A stretch of DNA of 64,000 nucleotides from Moorena sp. SIOASIH (GTDB lineage: Bacteria > Cyanobacteriota > Cyanobacteriia > Cyanobacteriales > Coleofasciculaceae). Position 1 is the first letter of the stretch. Each line of letters starts with the position of its first letter. The DNA is taken from the NCBI RefSeq assembly GCF_010671925.1, contig NZ_JAAHIH010000003.1, positions 558,001-622,000 on the forward strand. Direction: 5' to 3'. This document shows positions 45,388 through 53,876 of this stretch, one piece after another. The notes below the pieces were generated by a model. The model made no database searches and had not been told where the DNA came from. It was given only the letters and a program-made list of their open reading frames with translations. The translations under genes were made by a program, and so were the position numbers.

Positions 45388-47253
45388 ATGTCTGAAGACC
45401 CAAAAACAGTTTCTAACAATAACCTAAATAAATCTCAGTTTGGGGGTGGGTTTGTTGATGCTGATACAGTCCATGCTCATCAAATTGGTGGTGACATCCA
45501 TAATCATTATAATTATGTTCCGAATCAGTCACCAACCCTAACTCGCCAAGAATACCGTAACCGTCAGGCATTACTCGCTAAAGTCAAGAACTATTGGGTC
45601 AAAGGCGTTCTGGAAAAATCCCTCTATCACCAGGTAATGATTGAATTGGGGTTAGAAGAGAGACCCGATGCCATTACTAATCCTTTGAGCGAAATTATCG
45701 AAATCGGTGACAACTCACCTCAACCCCTTCCTGAAGGAACTAAACTAATTGATATTTTTGACCAAATTGGGACAGGAAGAACCCTAATAATTTTAGGAGA
45801 ACCAGGGTCAGGAAAAACTACAACACTACTTGAACTTGCCCGGAATTTAATCGCTCGTGCTGAACAAGACAGCAATCAGCTAATTCCTGTAGTATTTAAC
45901 CTCTCCTCTTGGGCAAAGAAACGGCAGACGATAACCGATTGGTTAGTAGAGGAACTGAACACTATATATAAAGTTCCCAATAAAATTGGACAAGCTTGGG
46001 TAAAGAACCAGCAACTACTACTATTACTTGATGGTTTGGATGAAGTTAAGGCAGACTATCGAGACGACTGTATTGTTGCTTTGAACCAATTTCAGCAGGA
46101 GCATGGTGCCGAGTTGGTAGTGTGTAGTCGGATTAAAGACTATGAAGCCCTATCCAACGGTCTGAATTTTCAGAAAGCAGTTTATCTAAGATTGCTGACT
46201 TTAGAACAAATTTGTCATTACTTGAATCGTGTCGGAGCTGATTTAACAGGCTTGAGGACATTAATTGCAGAGGATACAGTATTACAAGATTTAGCCCAGT
46301 CACCCTTGATGCTCAATATTATGACTCTAGCTTATCAGGGAGTAGCAGTTGAGGATTTACCTAAAACTGAGGTGGTGGAGGAACGGCGCTGGCAGCTATT
46401 TGATGCATATATTGAGAAGATGTTTAGGCGTCGGAAGACTAATCAGCAATACAAGGAAGCGCAAGTAAAGCACTGGCTAATTTGGATGGCGCAGAGGATG
46501 CTTGAAGAATCACAAACAGTATTTTTCATTGAAAAAATGCAGCCTACTTGGTTGTCGAGTAAGTGCCAAAAATGTATATACAGTTTGGGTGTTACCTTGA
46601 ATGTCGGGCTTCTTTCTGGACTAAGCGTAGGCATACTATTTTCAGCTCAAAGCTTTATAATCGGGTTAATTAATGGATCGATTGTCGGGCTGGTGGTTGG
46701 ACTTATGACTGGGCTGGAGAGAACAATAAAAACTGTCGAAACTATCGCTTGGTCTTGGAATGATGTATTGCGTAATTTTTTGAATGCGCCGTTATTTGGA
46801 CTGAGTGTTGGGATAATTGGTGGACCAGAACTAGAAACAAAAACAAGCCCGAATCAAGGAATTTGGAAGTCAGCCGTCAATGCTTGTAAAGGTTGGTTAT
46901 TTTTTTCTGTGCCGTTTGCTTTATTGACTTTTGGTGTAAGCCTGGTAATTACAATCTTGGAGGGTTTTACTCCGGAAACACTAATTCTTCTTTTGTTTAT
47001 TCCGATAATTGCTTTGTTGAGTTTCGGAATGACTATTGGACTATATGTTTGGTTGCGAATCGGTGGTATAACCTGCATCCAACACTTCAGCCTCCGCCTT
47101 TCCCTCTACTTCGACAATTGCATCCCTTGGAACTATGCCCGTTTCCTGGACTACGCCGCTGATCGCATCTTCCTACAAAAAGTAGGAGGGGGCTACATCT
47201 TTATTCATCGGATGCTGATGGAACACTTTGCGGAGATGAAGCCTGAGAATTAA
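45388..47253 (+). CDS. NACHT-domain NTPase (NLR-like) with C-terminal membrane segments
   Basis: 621 aa. Residues 17-43 carry QFGGGFVDADTVHAHQIGGD then IHNHYNY, shared with the upstream protein. A helical linker (50-100) precedes the NACHT domain: Walker A GEPGSGKTTTL at 137-147, Walker B LLLLLDGLDEV at about 204-214, VVCSRIKDYE and SPLMLNIMTLAYQG. From about residue 400 there are several hydrophobic spans (VGLLSGLSVGILFSAQSFII, FFSVPFALLTFGVSLVITIL, ILLLFIPIIALLSFGMTIGL) in place of the usual LRR/WD sensor repeats. Such STAND ATPases oligomerise on sensing a trigger. Likely a regulated-death or defence sensor anchored in the membrane. Confidence 0.85.
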   Translation: MSEDPKTVSNNNLNKSQFGGGFVDADTVHAHQIGGDIHNHYNYVPNQSPTLTRQEYRNRQALLAKVKNYWVKGVLEKSLYHQVMIELGLEERPDAITNPLSEIIEIGDNSPQPLPEGTKLIDIFDQIGTGRTLIILGEPGSGKTTTLLELARNLIARAEQDSNQLIPVVFNLSSWAKKRQTITDWLVEELNTIYKVPNKIGQAWVKNQQLLLLLDGLDEVKADYRDDCIVALNQFQQEHGAELVVCSRIKDYEALSNGLNFQKAVYLRLLTLEQICHYLNRVGADLTGLRTLIAEDTVLQDLAQSPLMLNIMTLAYQGVAVEDLPKTEVVEERRWQLFDAYIEKMFRRRKTNQQYKEAQVKHWLIWMAQRMLEESQTVFFIEKMQPTWLSSKCQKCIYSLGVTLNVGLLSGLSVGILFSAQSFIIGLINGSIVGLVVGLMTGLERTIKTVETIAWSWNDVLRNFLNAPLFGLSVGIIGGPELETKTSPNQGIWKSAVNACKGWLFFSVPFALLTFGVSLVITILEGFTPETLILLLFIPIIALLSFGMTIGLYVWLRIGGITCIQHFSLRLSLYFDNCIPWNYARFLDYAADRIFLQKVGGGYIFIHRMLMEHFAEMKPEN

Positions 47254-47353
47254 GAATTAAGAATTAAGAATTAAGAATTGAGAATTGAGAATAAAGTAAG
47301 GGAAAGCGATCGCGTGTTATCGAATTTCAGTACTCAGGGTTCAGTTAATGGGA

Positions 47354-47653
47354 TCAAGGTTTAACCAGGGGAATAAATTTAAGTTCTATACCATAACCAG
47401 CACTAGCTGCTAATTTGGCAAGGGTTTGCAATTTTGGAACTTGTTTTCCCGATTCAATTCTTGCTAATTGAGATTGCTTCATACCTAAGCGCTGAGCAAA
47501 TTCTCTTTGAGTTAGACCAGTAGCAGCTCTGAGGGCAATAACCTGGCTAGCAATATTAAACTCAAATTCTAGAGCTTCATACTCGGCTTTAACTTCTGGA
47601 TTTGCTAGAACTTGAGAGCGAACATCATCCCACTTAATTGTCTTTGCACTCAT
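47354..47653 (-). CDS. XRE-family HTH antitoxin (HigA-like)
   Basis: 99 aa. Helix-turn-helix TGLTQREFAQRLGMKQSQLA RIESG core, followed by VPKLQTLAKLAASAGYGIEL. The N-terminal MSAKTIKWDDVRSQVLANPE is typical of antitoxins paired with RelE/HigB. No toxin is visible on either side: upstream lies a tandem repeat, so the toxin is probably lost or the regulator is solitary. Confidence 0.82.
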   Translation of the reverse strand: MSAKTIKWDDVRSQVLANPEVKAEYEALEFEFNIASQVIALRAATGLTQREFAQRLGMKQSQLARIESGKQVPKLQTLAKLAASAGYGIELKFIPLVKP

Positions 47654-48361
47654 TTTTTATTCTTCCTATTTTGGATGTCAAAGTCCCCCAAAATTGGGGG
47701 ATTTAGGGGGCGTTGCGTCAGTAAATTTCCCCAGAATTGGGGGATTTAGGGGGCGTTGCGTCAGTAAAGTCCCCCAGAATTGGGGGATTTAGGGGGCGTT
47801 GCGTCAGTCCCCCAGATTAATCCTTTGGTGGGCAGTGCCTAAAACCAGCGTACCCAAGCACATCAATCTTACTGCTGCACTGCCCACCCTACTACTTTCT
47901 GTGATTAATGGTTTGGTGGGCAGTGCCTAAAAAAGCGATGTTCCTTTGGAACCGCTTCGCGAACGCAAACGCATCAATCTTACTGCTGCACTGCCCACCC
48001 TACTTTCTGTGATTCATCCTTTGGTGGGCAGTGCTTAAAACAAGTGTACCCAAGCACATCAATCTCACTGCTGCACTGCCCACCCTACTTTCTGCTGAAT
48101 GTTCTGAAAATCCCCAAAAGGGTTTTGTATACTATGATTGGTAGCACTATATAGCAGTACGCATTAAGGTTAAGACATTGATACAAAGTGAAAAGCTCTT
48201 GTAGTTAACTTTTAGGTGCGACCCGTGGCGAATTTAATTCGCCAACGGAAAGCGCACCTTTGCCTTTAGCATGCATGCCTCTTGCCTTTTGCCTTGTGCT
48301 ATACCTAGTGATCTACCTCCTTTAACAGGTGGTGAGGTTTTCCCGGAGCAATGGAACTTGG
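47654..48361. repeat. Two tandem repeat blocks upstream of the kinase gene
   Basis: 47675-47815 is three copies of a 43-46-bp unit (CCCCAGAATTGGGGGATTTA then GGGGGCGTTGCGTCAGTAAA). 47821-48088 is three copies of a unit of about 90 bp (TTTGGTGGGCAGTGCCTAAA ... ACTGCTGCACTGCCCACCCT). 48213-48252 is a GGTGCGACCCGTGGCG...GCGCACC palindrome. No gene. Confidence 0.8.
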
Positions 48362-50521
48362 ATGAACTTGGGTCTTGGACAAACAATCGGTGGACGCTAT
48401 AAAATTATTCGTCAACTGGGACAAGGTGGATTTGGTCAGACTTTCGTAGCTGAAGACCAACACTTGCCTGGTGAGAATCAGTGTGTGGTTAAGCAGCTCA
48501 AGCCAGTAGCCACGGATCCTTTGACATTGCAGACGGCTAGGCGACTGTTTGACACGGAAGCCCAAATCCTACACCAGTTGGGAAGTCATGAGCAAATTCC
48601 CCAGCTTTTTGCGTATTTTGAAGAAAATCAAGACTTCTATCTGGTTCAGGAATTGATTGAAGGGGAAGACCTCAGCCACGAACTTGTACCGGGACAACAG
48701 CTGAATGAAAATCAGATTATTTCCCTGTTGCAGGAAATCCTGGAAGTTTTAGAATTTGTTCATCAACGGCGTATTATTCACCGAGATATTAATCCTCAAA
48801 ACATCCTTAGGCGTAAATCAGATGGCAAATTAGTACTGATTGACTTCGGTGCGGTTAAACAAGTCAGTACCCAAATCCTGGAAGGGGGCAATACTGGCTT
48901 TACCGTTGCTATTGGTACTCCTGGCTATCGACCTAGTGAACAAGCCAATGGTTACCCGAAATTAAGCAGTGATATCTATGCTGTCGGGATGATCGGGATT
49001 GTTGGTTTAACCGGTTTACGCCCTCACCAATTGCCCCTTGACTCTGATACAGGGGAAATTAGCTGGCATAACCAGATATCAGTAAGTGCTGAATTAGCCG
49101 ATAGTTTAGATAAAATGGTGCGCTATGATTTCCGAGAGCGTTACCAATCAGCAACCTTAGCGTTACAAGCACTGAATACTATAACTGCTAATAAAGCTAA
49201 TGATAATAACATAAATACTAACACTACTAAAACTGGCGCTACCTTAGTGTTGGGAATTGCTTCATCTATACAACCCCTGCTCCCTAAACCGGAACGATTC
49301 AGACTAAAACCGTACCAAGTGTTACTGTACACCGGGGTGATTGGATTGGGGTTTGCAGCAACCGTTTTTATGGTGAATACATTCAGGGGAGCTAATGCGA
49401 CGGATTGGTATAACCGGGGCGAAACGTTTTTAGAATTGAAGCGCTATGAACAGGCCCTGAACGCTTATAATCGAGCTGTGGAAATCCGAGGGGAATATGC
49501 TCCAGCTTGGCAAGGTCAGGGCAAGACCTTGTTTGCCCTCAAGTACTATGAAGAAGCTCTAAATGCTTACGACCAAGCCATTCAAATTAAGCCGGATTAT
49601 AGTGCAGCTTGGAAGGGTAGGGGTAAAACCTTGGAGCAGTTGGAGCGTTATGACGCAGCAATTAAGGCGTTTAATAGCGCCCTGGAACTCCAGCCCAATG
49701 ACCTGGATGCTTGGATCAGTCTTGGTAATGTTCAGGTTAAGTCCAAGAATTATTATGATGCGATCGCATCCTTTGACCAAGCCCTGAAACTCCAACCCGA
49801 TTCTTACCAAGCTTGGTATCGACGGGGCTGGGCATTACATAATTTGCGCCGATATAAAGCAGCGGTAGAATCCTACGACCGAGCCTTAGACTACAAACCT
49901 AATTCCGCTGAAGCCTGGTATCAGCGGGGTAATGACTTGAGCAATTTGCGAAAGTATAAAGATGCAGCCGAGTCTTATCAGCAAGCCGTTCAATTCCAGC
50001 CCAACTTCTACCAAGCTTGGTATAGCTGGGGCAATACCTTAAATAAATTACGGAAATACCAAGAAGCCTTAGGGTCCTTTGAGCAAGCCGTTAAACTCCA
50101 GCCTAATTCCTATGAAGCCTGGTACAGTCGCGGTTGGACACTCCATCAAGTCCAGCGATATGAAGATGCCCTGGAAGCTTACTACAAAGCCATTAAACTA
50201 AAATCCAGTCCTTACCAAGCTTGGTACAGTCGAGGCAATACGTTCTATAAATTGGAACGATATAAAGAGGCCATCACATCTTACAAACAAGCAGTTAACT
50301 ATAAACCTGACTACAGCCAAGCCTGGTATAGCCTAGGCAATGCTTTAGTGAAACGCAACAAGTATAAAAAAGCGATCGCTGCTTATGATAAAGCAGTGCG
50401 CTACCAGCCAAACTACCGAGACGCTATCAAAGCACGGCAGCGGGCAAATCGGGAATTGGAAGCAGAGAATAGGGAACAGGGAATAGGGAATAGGGAACAG
50501 GGAACAGGGAATAGGGAATAG
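48362..50521 (+). CDS. Ser/Thr protein kinase with TPR repeats
   Basis: 719 aa from ATG 48362; GTG 48329 is an alternative. Kinase domain 8-270: glycine loop LGQGGFGQTF, ATP Lys K44 in VVKQLK, catalytic loop HRDINPQN (140-147) and DFG (161-163). The usual Lys after HRD-x is Asn here (N144). One membrane span at about 318-338 (VLLYTGVIGLGFAATVFMV), then about nine TPR units (AWYSRGNTFYKLERYKEAIT type) outside. Probably a membrane signalling kinase. The last 20 or so residues (ENREQGIGNREQGTGNRE) are translated GAATAGGGAACAGG array, so the C-terminus has been extended by repeat DNA. Confidence 0.87.
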   Translation: MNLGLGQTIGGRYKIIRQLGQGGFGQTFVAEDQHLPGENQCVVKQLKPVATDPLTLQTARRLFDTEAQILHQLGSHEQIPQLFAYFEENQDFYLVQELIEGEDLSHELVPGQQLNENQIISLLQEILEVLEFVHQRRIIHRDINPQNILRRKSDGKLVLIDFGAVKQVSTQILEGGNTGFTVAIGTPGYRPSEQANGYPKLSSDIYAVGMIGIVGLTGLRPHQLPLDSDTGEISWHNQISVSAELADSLDKMVRYDFRERYQSATLALQALNTITANKANDNNINTNTTKTGATLVLGIASSIQPLLPKPERFRLKPYQVLLYTGVIGLGFAATVFMVNTFRGANATDWYNRGETFLELKRYEQALNAYNRAVEIRGEYAPAWQGQGKTLFALKYYEEALNAYDQAIQIKPDYSAAWKGRGKTLEQLERYDAAIKAFNSALELQPNDLDAWISLGNVQVKSKNYYDAIASFDQALKLQPDSYQAWYRRGWALHNLRRYKAAVESYDRALDYKPNSAEAWYQRGNDLSNLRKYKDAAESYQQAVQFQPNFYQAWYSWGNTLNKLRKYQEALGSFEQAVKLQPNSYEAWYSRGWTLHQVQRYEDALEAYYKAIKLKSSPYQAWYSRGNTFYKLERYKEAITSYKQAVNYKPDYSQAWYSLGNALVKRNKYKKAIAAYDKAVRYQPNYRDAIKARQRANRELEAENREQGIGNREQGTGNRE

Positions 50522-50922
50522 TTAAGGCAAGAGGCAATAGGCATGCTAGCAATAGTTAAGGCAAGAGGCAAGAGGCATGCTAGCAATAGGCATGCTAGCA
50601 ACAGTGAGTGCAAGTAGGGTGGGCAGTGCTTCACAGAGATTTATTTGCTGACCATAGAATTGCTAGGCACTGCCCACCAGACGATTAATCTTAAGGTAAG
50701 CATCAGCTGATAGGGAGTTTTAGTAGGGTGGGCAGTGCTTGACAGAGATTCATTTGCTTGGCCATAGTCTTGCTAGGCACTGCCCACCAGACAATGAGTC
50801 CAAGTAGGGTGGGCAGTGGTGTAGGGTGCGTTAGGGACGGGCTTCCCTTGATTTTCCCACTCTTGACATCCGTTGAGAGAGCCCGGCCCGTAACGCACCA
50901 CTGATCGCTTAATGCTTAGATC
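50522..50922. repeat. GTAGGGTGGGCAGTGC palindromic repeats
   Basis: Three copies of AGTAGGGTGGGCAGTGCTT...CTAGGCACTGCCCACC (from 50613, 50719 and 50803) and a GGTGCGTTAGGG...TAACGCACC palindrome at 50825-50899. The first 90 bp are AATAGGC/GCATGCTAGC repeats. Confidence 0.75.
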
Positions 50923-51556
50923 TTAAGTAGCTTCGGTAGAGCCAATATTATCTAATTCTTCATCTGATTTAGCCAGATAAATCCCAGATAATACGATTAT
51001 AAACGTCAAGCCATTTAACCAACTCAATTCCTCAGCAAAAATTAGCCAGGCTAAGAATGCCGCAATGATGGGTTCCAGCAATAGGATTAGAGACACAAAG
51101 CTAGATGAAAATTGTTTCAAGCTATAGACTAATGCACTGGCTCCAATTAGGGAGCAAAAAAGCCCTAGGGAAATAACAGCAAACCATCCTGAAAAAGAAG
51201 CAGGCAATAATCTATCTTCAAATAGCAATGTACATGGTAACAACAATAGGCTACTCAAGCTATAAAACCATAGTAAAAGTGTGTTTGCTTCAAATTTAAC
51301 TAGGAGATGTTCTGTTACCAAAAGTGTAGCCGCGTAGAAAAAGGCAGACAGTAATGCAACGCTGTCCCCTATCAATGTATCTTGAGCGAGATTAAAATCA
51401 TGAAAACCAATTATGAAAGTTCCTCCTAAGGCCAGGATCATGCCGATTAGGAAGCGAGGATTAAAGGATTGGTTTAAAAGTAACCATCCGCCAACAGCTG
51501 CAAAGATAGGAGTAGTATTGTGGAGCAGATTAGAATTAGCAACACTTGTTTTTTTG

Positions 51557-53064
51557 ACACTCCCCGTCCGCTGAAGAACGGGGATTCTTACTTCAACGAG
51601 CTGACTTGCTCAACCAGACCGGAATCAGGAAGAGTAGAGGCCAATTCTCCATAAGCGTTCGGATCTATGATCCAGGTTCCTGTGTGCCCCACAGTACCCA
51701 AGGCTCTTTTTAGAATATTGATCGCAGCATTATGGTCTCGGTCTAATTCACAACCACACTCACAGACGTGGGTTCTGGTTGATAAAGACTTCTTAACGAC
51801 CTCGCCACAGTCTGAACAATTTTGGCTGGTATAGGCAGGATTGACTGCTACTGTCTGCCTATTAAACTTTTGGCCAAAATGCTCTAACCATTTTCTAAAT
51901 TGATACCAACCCGCGTCATTAGTAGATTTGGCAAGACAATGATTTTTCACCAGATTTTTAATCCTCAAGTCTTCGTAAGCAACCACATCGTTAGAGTGGA
52001 TTACGCAACGTGCCAGTCTCTTGGCATGTTCTTCACGCTGCCTACTTATTTTGAGGTGTGTCTTACCTAATCTATTTCTGGCTTTTTTACGATTGGATGA
52101 GCCTTTCTTTTTGCGAGAAACTCTACGCTGATAAAACTTTAAGCGCTTTTCTCCTTTTCGATAAAACCTAGGGTTTGGCTCTGTGTCTCCTTTTGAGTCT
52201 GTATAGAACTCTTTTAGTCCTACATCCAACCCAATGTTGGTATGACTTGGTTCTAAAGACTCTTTTACATCAACCTTTACACAGAACTGAACATAATAAC
52301 CATCTGCGCGGCGAACTAACCTAACTCGCTTGATTAGTTTTTGGTCGTAGCGCCACAAGTCCCAAGTCCCCTTGAGTTTGAGTTTGCCTATTCCTTTTTT
52401 GTCAATAAAGGAGATTGACTTTGTATCAGGGGAAAGCTTCCAGCCAGATGTTTTATATTCAACTGATCTGGAAAACTTTTTGAACTTTGGATAGCCTTTC
52501 TTCCCAGGGACTTGTTTTTTACAGTTGCTATAGAACCTAGAAATTGAATTATAAGCCCGTTCCACAGAAGCCTGACATGCATGAGAGTTCAAATCTTTGA
52601 CAAAAGGAAACTCAGATCTGAGCCACGTATTATGGCGATAAAGGTCTTTTTGTCCTACGCCTTTATTGTCCATCCAATATCGAAGACACTTATTGCGTAC
52701 AAATTGACCCGTCCTGATCGCATCGTCGATGGCGGCATATTGAGTTTTATTCCCTTTGACTTTGAACTCTAAGACGATCATTTGACGTGGAACAACTCTA
52801 CGTAAACTATAGCTCAAAAAAATAAAACTGTCAAGAAAGCCGTCCTAGAAGGACGCAGGGCTGTTTCAAAGTCGGACTCAAATTCATGGGTGAGGGCTTG
52901 AAAGCCCCTTAAGGTCACGCAAATCGCCGTTTTTTTATACTATTGGGTTTAATTTTAGAAAAACAGGTGCGAAACTTTTGCCAGTCGAGAGGTTCAGGAA
53001 ACCAAAAAATTGAGAATGAAACAGCCCTGCCTAGAAGGACGGGGCTTGAAACCCAAATTTTTTT
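51557..53064 (-). mobile_element. Intact tnpB element without tnpA, inserted in EamA gene (1508 bp)
   Basis: Minus strand: left flank TCTCTGAC, element begins AAAAAAATTTGGGTTTCAAG (left end, as in 33933-34465), tnpB follows, and it ends GACGGGGAGTGT, after which host CAAAAAAACAAG resumes. Ends carry hairpins and no target duplication is seen. Lacking tnpA, it depends on a transposase in trans. Confidence 0.85.
51588..52781 (-). CDS. tnpB: TnpB (RNA-guided RuvC nuclease)
   Basis: 397 aa from ATG 52781 (MIVLEFKVKGNKTQYAAIDD); 12 upstream codons are open. RuvC residues intact: D in NIGLDVGLKEFYTD, E in VVAYEDLRIKNL and D in CELDRDHNAAINIL, with zinc ribbon CSDCG...CECGC. The C-terminal GTVGHTGTWIIDPNAYGE is coded by the GTGTGCCCCAC hairpin DNA that persists in the tnpB-less derivatives. 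Close relative of the broken copy at 11822-13055. The guide would be the flank after the right end (EamA sequence). Confidence 0.92.
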   Translation of the reverse strand: MIVLEFKVKGNKTQYAAIDDAIRTGQFVRNKCLRYWMDNKGVGQKDLYRHNTWLRSEFPFVKDLNSHACQASVERAYNSISRFYSNCKKQVPGKKGYPKFKKFSRSVEYKTSGWKLSPDTKSISFIDKKGIGKLKLKGTWDLWRYDQKLIKRVRLVRRADGYYVQFCVKVDVKESLEPSHTNIGLDVGLKEFYTDSKGDTEPNPRFYRKGEKRLKFYQRRVSRKKKGSSNRKKARNRLGKTHLKISRQREEHAKRLARCVIHSNDVVAYEDLRIKNLVKNHCLAKSTNDAGWYQFRKWLEHFGQKFNRQTVAVNPAYTSQNCSDCGEVVKKSLSTRTHVCECGCELDRDHNAAINILKRALGTVGHTGTWIIDPNAYGELASTLPDSGLVEQVSSLK

Positions 53065-53375
53065 GTCAGAGACCAAGCCCAAGTCACTAGACAAGCTGAC
53101 TCCAAGCTAGCAAGAAGAAATAAGTAGAAAAAATCCTGGCAAGTATAAGCCTTTTTAGCAGTAGTAGATAAGCGTCCGCTCTGCTTATCCCAAAGTATTT
53201 TTACACCATTGCCAAGGCCCAACGCTAGGCTGGCAATCCACAAACGATTAAATATGGTTCCATAAGGGCCTAACTCGTTTTCAGTTATGCGAATCAGGAT
53301 TGGTGCAAACGAGAGGGCAATAATAGCAACTACTAACGAAGTCGCTCCCCAGATTGAAGATTTTTTAGTGGACAC

Positions 53376-53876
53376 GATGATCTTCCTTAATAGTCATTAT
53401 ATAGCGGTTTTCAATTGGGTGAGGTACAAATTTCTGGGTTTTAGGGAGCAGGGAGCAGGGAGCAGGGAATAGGGAATAGGGAATAGGGAATAGAGAATAG
53501 GGAAAAAATTCTGTGTACCTCATAATTATGAGAACCGCTATAAACAGGGTTAAGTGTATCAGTATATCCCATGGCGAAGAGCGATCGTTTATCTCCTTTT
53601 CTCTTTGACAGTGTCAACCAATGTCAAGCCTAATTTCCTCTGAATAAATAAAAATCTAGCAATAGTTCAAGTTCAAGTAGGGTGGGCAGTGCATCAGAAA
53701 GATTCATTTGCTAACCATAGGATTGCTAGGCACTGCCCACCCTACGATGAATCACTATTGCCTTTTGCCTTTTGCCTCTTGCCTCTTGCCTATTACCGTT
53801 ACAGAAACCGAAACACAAACAACCAGCCTTCTGTTGTCGATTAGCTTAGGAATAAGCAATACAGAGGGCAAATCAA
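53376..53876. repeat. MITE with nested heptamer arrays; GTAGGGTGGGCAGTGC palindrome
   Basis: 53400-53542 has ends TATAGCGGTTTTCAATTGGG and the complement of ATAATTATGAGAACCGCTAT, with GAGGTAC/GTACCTC inside, as in the 109-bp MITEs. Its core holds GGGAGCAG and GGGAATAG heptamer runs. 53677-53746 is GTAGGGTGGGCAGTGC...GCACTGCCCACCCTAC. The rest is GCCTTTT/GCCTCTT heptamers. Confidence 0.65.

Larger units (their letters stand above)
50923..53375 (-). pseudogene. EamA/DMT-family transporter split by a tnpB element
   Basis: The N-terminal part (53375-53065, minus) has EamA spans ATSLVVAIIALSFAPILIRI and FLLASLESACLVTWAWSLT. The C-terminal part (51556-50923) continues TSVANSNLLHNTTPIFAAVG and has FLIGMILALGGTFIIGFHDF, ALLSAFFYAATLLVTEHLLV, LGLFCSLIGASALVYSLKQF and LLLEPIIAAFLAWLIF. 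Joining the flanks at 51556/53065 gives SLTKKTSVANSN in frame and a 314-aa protein, normal for the family (drug/metabolite export). Interrupted, so inactive as it stands. Confidence 0.88.

Noticed and set aside
45215..45403. Antisense ORF across the small NLR partner
   Set aside because: Shadow of the plus-strand gene; it has no ribosome-binding site or family features.
47675..48088. Direct repeats of 43-90 bp as CRISPR
   Set aside because: Whole units repeat, including the intervening part; there are no unique spacers of constant length.
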